Below are positions 62,494 to 64,000 of a stretch of 64,000 nucleotides of DNA, piece by piece. The notes beneath the pieces were generated by a model, which saw nothing but the letters and a program-made list of their open reading frames with translations, was not told the origin of the DNA and did no database searches. Within the stretch, counting starts at the first letter, position 1. Each line of letters starts with the position of its first letter. A program made the position numbers and the translations under genes. The stretch comes from Natronococcus sp. AD-5 (GTDB lineage: Archaea; Halobacteriota; Halobacteria; Halobacteriales; Natrialbaceae): NCBI RefSeq assembly GCF_030734285.1, contig NZ_CP132294.1:248001-312000 (forward strand), read 5' to 3'.

Positions 62494-64000
62494 CTATCCT
62501 TGCCCGACCATCGCCTCTTCTTCCTCCCACTCCCGCTCGCGGAGTTCGTACTTCTGGATCTTCCCGGTCGCCGTCTTCGGGAGTTCGTCGACGAACTCGA
62601 CGCGGTGGACGACCTTGTAGCCGGCGAGGCGTTCGCGCGTGAACGCCGTCAGGTCGTCCTCGGCGACGGGCGGGTTCTCGGAATCGCCGTTCGCCGGCAC
62701 GACGAACGCCTTCGGCGTCTCGCCCCACCGCTCGCTGGGCGCTGGAATCACGGCGACGTCCGCCACGTCCGGGTGGTCGAACAGCGCGTCCTCGAGTTCG
62801 ATGGTCGAGATGTTCTCCCCGCCGGAGACGATGATGTCCTTCTTGCGGTCCCGGATGGCGATCATGCCGTCGTCGTTGACGACCGCCAGGTCGCCGGTGT
62901 GGAACCAGCCCTCGCGCTTCTCGGTGAACGCTTCCTCGGTCTCCTCGGGCTTCCTCCAGTAGCCCTCCATGACCTGGTTGCCGCGCACGAGGATCTCGCC
63001 GATCGTCTCGTCGTCCCAGGGGACGTCGTTCCCGTCGTCGTCGACGACCGCGAGTTCGGTCCCCAGCGGCGCGATCCCCTGGCGCTTCTTCAGCGCGAAG
63101 CGCTCGTCGCTCTCCTCGTCGATCAGCCGTCGGGTCGCGGACGTGCCGATGAGCGGCCCCGTCTCGGTCGCGCCGTAGAGCTGGCGGAAGTGCCAGCCGA
63201 ACTCCTCCTCGACGGTTTCGATGATGCTCTCGGGCGGCGCGGCGCCGGCGGCGGTGACCCGCATCGGCGCGTCGCCCGTCGTCGGTGCGTCGTGACCCTC
63301 GCGGTACTCCTCGAGCAGGCTGAGGACCGTCGGCGCACAGCAGAGGAAGGAGACGTCCTCGTCGACGATCCGCCGGAAGATCGTCTCCGCGTCGACGCCG
63401 CGCGTGCAGACGTGTTTCGCGCCCATCCCCGTGATGGCGTAGATGTGGCCCCAGCCGTTGACGTGGAACATCGGGAGCGTCCACAGGTAGACGTCGTCGT
63501 CGCTGATCTCGTGGTGGATCGTCACGAGCTGGGCGTGCAGCGACTCGGTGCGGTGGGTCCGCATGACGCCCTTCGGGTCGCCCGTCGTCCCAGAGGTGTA
63601 GTTGATGGTGATGACCTCGTCCTCGCTCATCTCCGGTCGCTCGTAGTCGGGATCGGCGTCGGCGACGAGCGCCTCGAAGTCCTCCCACTCGCCGTCTCCC
63701 TCCTCGAGCGCGTCGGCGTCGTTCGTGATGAACGTCTCCGTCGGCACGTCGTCGCGAACCGCCTCGATCCTCTCGGCGTACTCGTAGTCCGCGATGACGG
63801 CGTCGGCCCCGGCATCGTTCAGCATGTACTCGTAATCCTCGGGGGTCAGCCGGTAGTTCAGCGGCGTGTGGATCGCGCCGAGTTGCACGATCCCGTAGGC
63901 CGCCTCGAGGTGGTAGTGGGTGTTCGGATCGAGCACCGCCACGCGGTCGCCCTTCTCGATGCCCCGCTCCTGGAGTGCCGCGGACAGTCGGTCTGCTCGA
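62494..64000 (-). CDS. AMP-forming acyl-CoA ligase, N-terminus outside window
   Basis: The frame is open from 64000 to the stop at 62494, and the first part of the gene is missing. Motifs: P-loop NYTSGTTGDPKGVMRTH, the A5 motif YGATETGPL, GWFHTGDLA, KKDIIVSGGENIS and the C-terminal PKTATGKIQKYELR with catalytic Lys. It belongs to the medium/long-chain fatty acid ligase branch and activates a carboxylic acid for beta-oxidation or lipid metabolism. The substrate is unknown. It could supply the thiolase-type enzymes of fatty-acid degradation. Confidence 0.93.
   Translation of the reverse strand, partial: RADRLSAALQERGIEKGDRVAVLDPNTHYHLEAAYGIVQLGAIHTPLNYRLTPEDYEYMLNDAGADAVIADYEYAERIEAVRDDVPTETFITNDADALEEGDGEWEDFEALVADADPDYERPEMSEDEVITINYTSGTTGDPKGVMRTHRTESLHAQLVTIHHEISDDDVYLWTLPMFHVNGWGHIYAITGMGAKHVCTRGVDAETIFRRIVDEDVSFLCCAPTVLSLLEEYREGHDAPTTGDAPMRVTAAGAAPPESIIETVEEEFGWHFRQLYGATETGPLIGTSATRRLIDEESDERFALKKRQGIAPLGTELAVVDDDGNDVPWDDETIGEILVRGNQVMEGYWRKPEETEEAFTEKREGWFHTGDLAVVNDDGMIAIRDRKKDIIVSGGENISTIELEDALFDHPDVADVAVIPAPSERWGETPKAFVVPANGDSENPPVAEDDLTAFTRERLAGYKVVHRVEFVDELPKTATGKIQKYELREREWEEEEAMVGQG

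Noticed and set aside
1-64000. tRNA or rRNA genes
   Set aside because: No cloverleaf with matched T-arm and acceptor was found by eye. T-loop-like TTCGAATC strings near 59060 are part of a palindrome.
1-64000. CRISPR arrays, insertion sequences, integrases or prophage
   Set aside because: No regularly spaced repeats, transposase-like frames or terminal inverted repeats were seen.

Overview
The window is 64 kb of high-GC DNA coding for strikingly acidic proteins. It carries a full set of archaeal markers: proteasome-activating nucleotidase (PAN), RpoP, prefoldin beta, TruD, Pth2, family B DNA polymerase, Mre11/Rad50, ribosomal proteins L37Ae, S3Ae and S15, a ThiN-domain regulator, and a halocyanin. 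Leaderless starts about 25-32 nt after TATA-like boxes are common. Together these point to a chromosome segment of a halophilic archaeon (class Halobacteria). The exact genus cannot be read from the sequence. I found no rRNA, tRNA, CRISPR array, insertion sequence, integrase or prophage, so this is core genome with scattered accessory genes.

Layout. 0-8 kb is central metabolism: a nitrilase-fold protein cut by the window edge, a thiolase with its DUF35 partner, NAD synthetase, an alpha/beta hydrolase, the McmA2/MeaB pair of the methylmalonyl-CoA mutase system, an HD protein and a LysE-type exporter. 8-19 kb has two exported thioredoxin-fold proteins, topoisomerase I, a MATE exporter, a polysaccharide flippase, thiazole synthase Thi4 and some unknowns. 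19-30 kb has a six-PAS histidine kinase, a thioesterase, a methyltransferase, the thiamine regulator ThiR, UspA, dCTP deaminase, Pth2, an esterase and TruD.

30-36.4 kb is an information-processing cluster (L37Ae, RpoP, Pcc1, prefoldin beta, DUF3194, HflX) interrupted by two accessory membrane or exported genes. 36-48.6 kb holds an NmrA-like protein, GMP synthase subunit A, PAN, a small HTH protein, Mre11-Rad50 and PolB. 48.8-54.7 kb is an iron-sulfur and iron cluster: SufC-SufB-SufD, a ribbon-helix-helix/winged-helix protein, a ferritin-like protein and a DtxR-family regulator. 54.7-64 kb has an exported phospholipase-D-fold protein, a HEAT-repeat protein, a phospholipid head-group synthase and halocyanin. 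It ends with the minus-strand operon S15 - RecJ-like - Pcc1-like - S3Ae and an acyl-CoA ligase cut by the window end.

The most notable observations are proteins that keep a fold but have lost the residues that define its chemistry: a nitrilase with Ala at the nucleophile position, a RecJ-like protein without DHH motifs, L37Ae without its zinc-finger cysteines, and a DtxR-like regulator without the classical metal ligands but with a C-terminal cysteine cluster. Others are two Pcc1 paralogues of the KEOPS tRNA-modification complex in two separate translation operons, a P19/Tp34-like iron-binding lipoprotein inserted into the RpoP-prefoldin cluster, a probable frameshift at 17.9 kb, and several strong dyad-symmetric DNA elements. 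I did not find a convincing wholly new multi-gene system.
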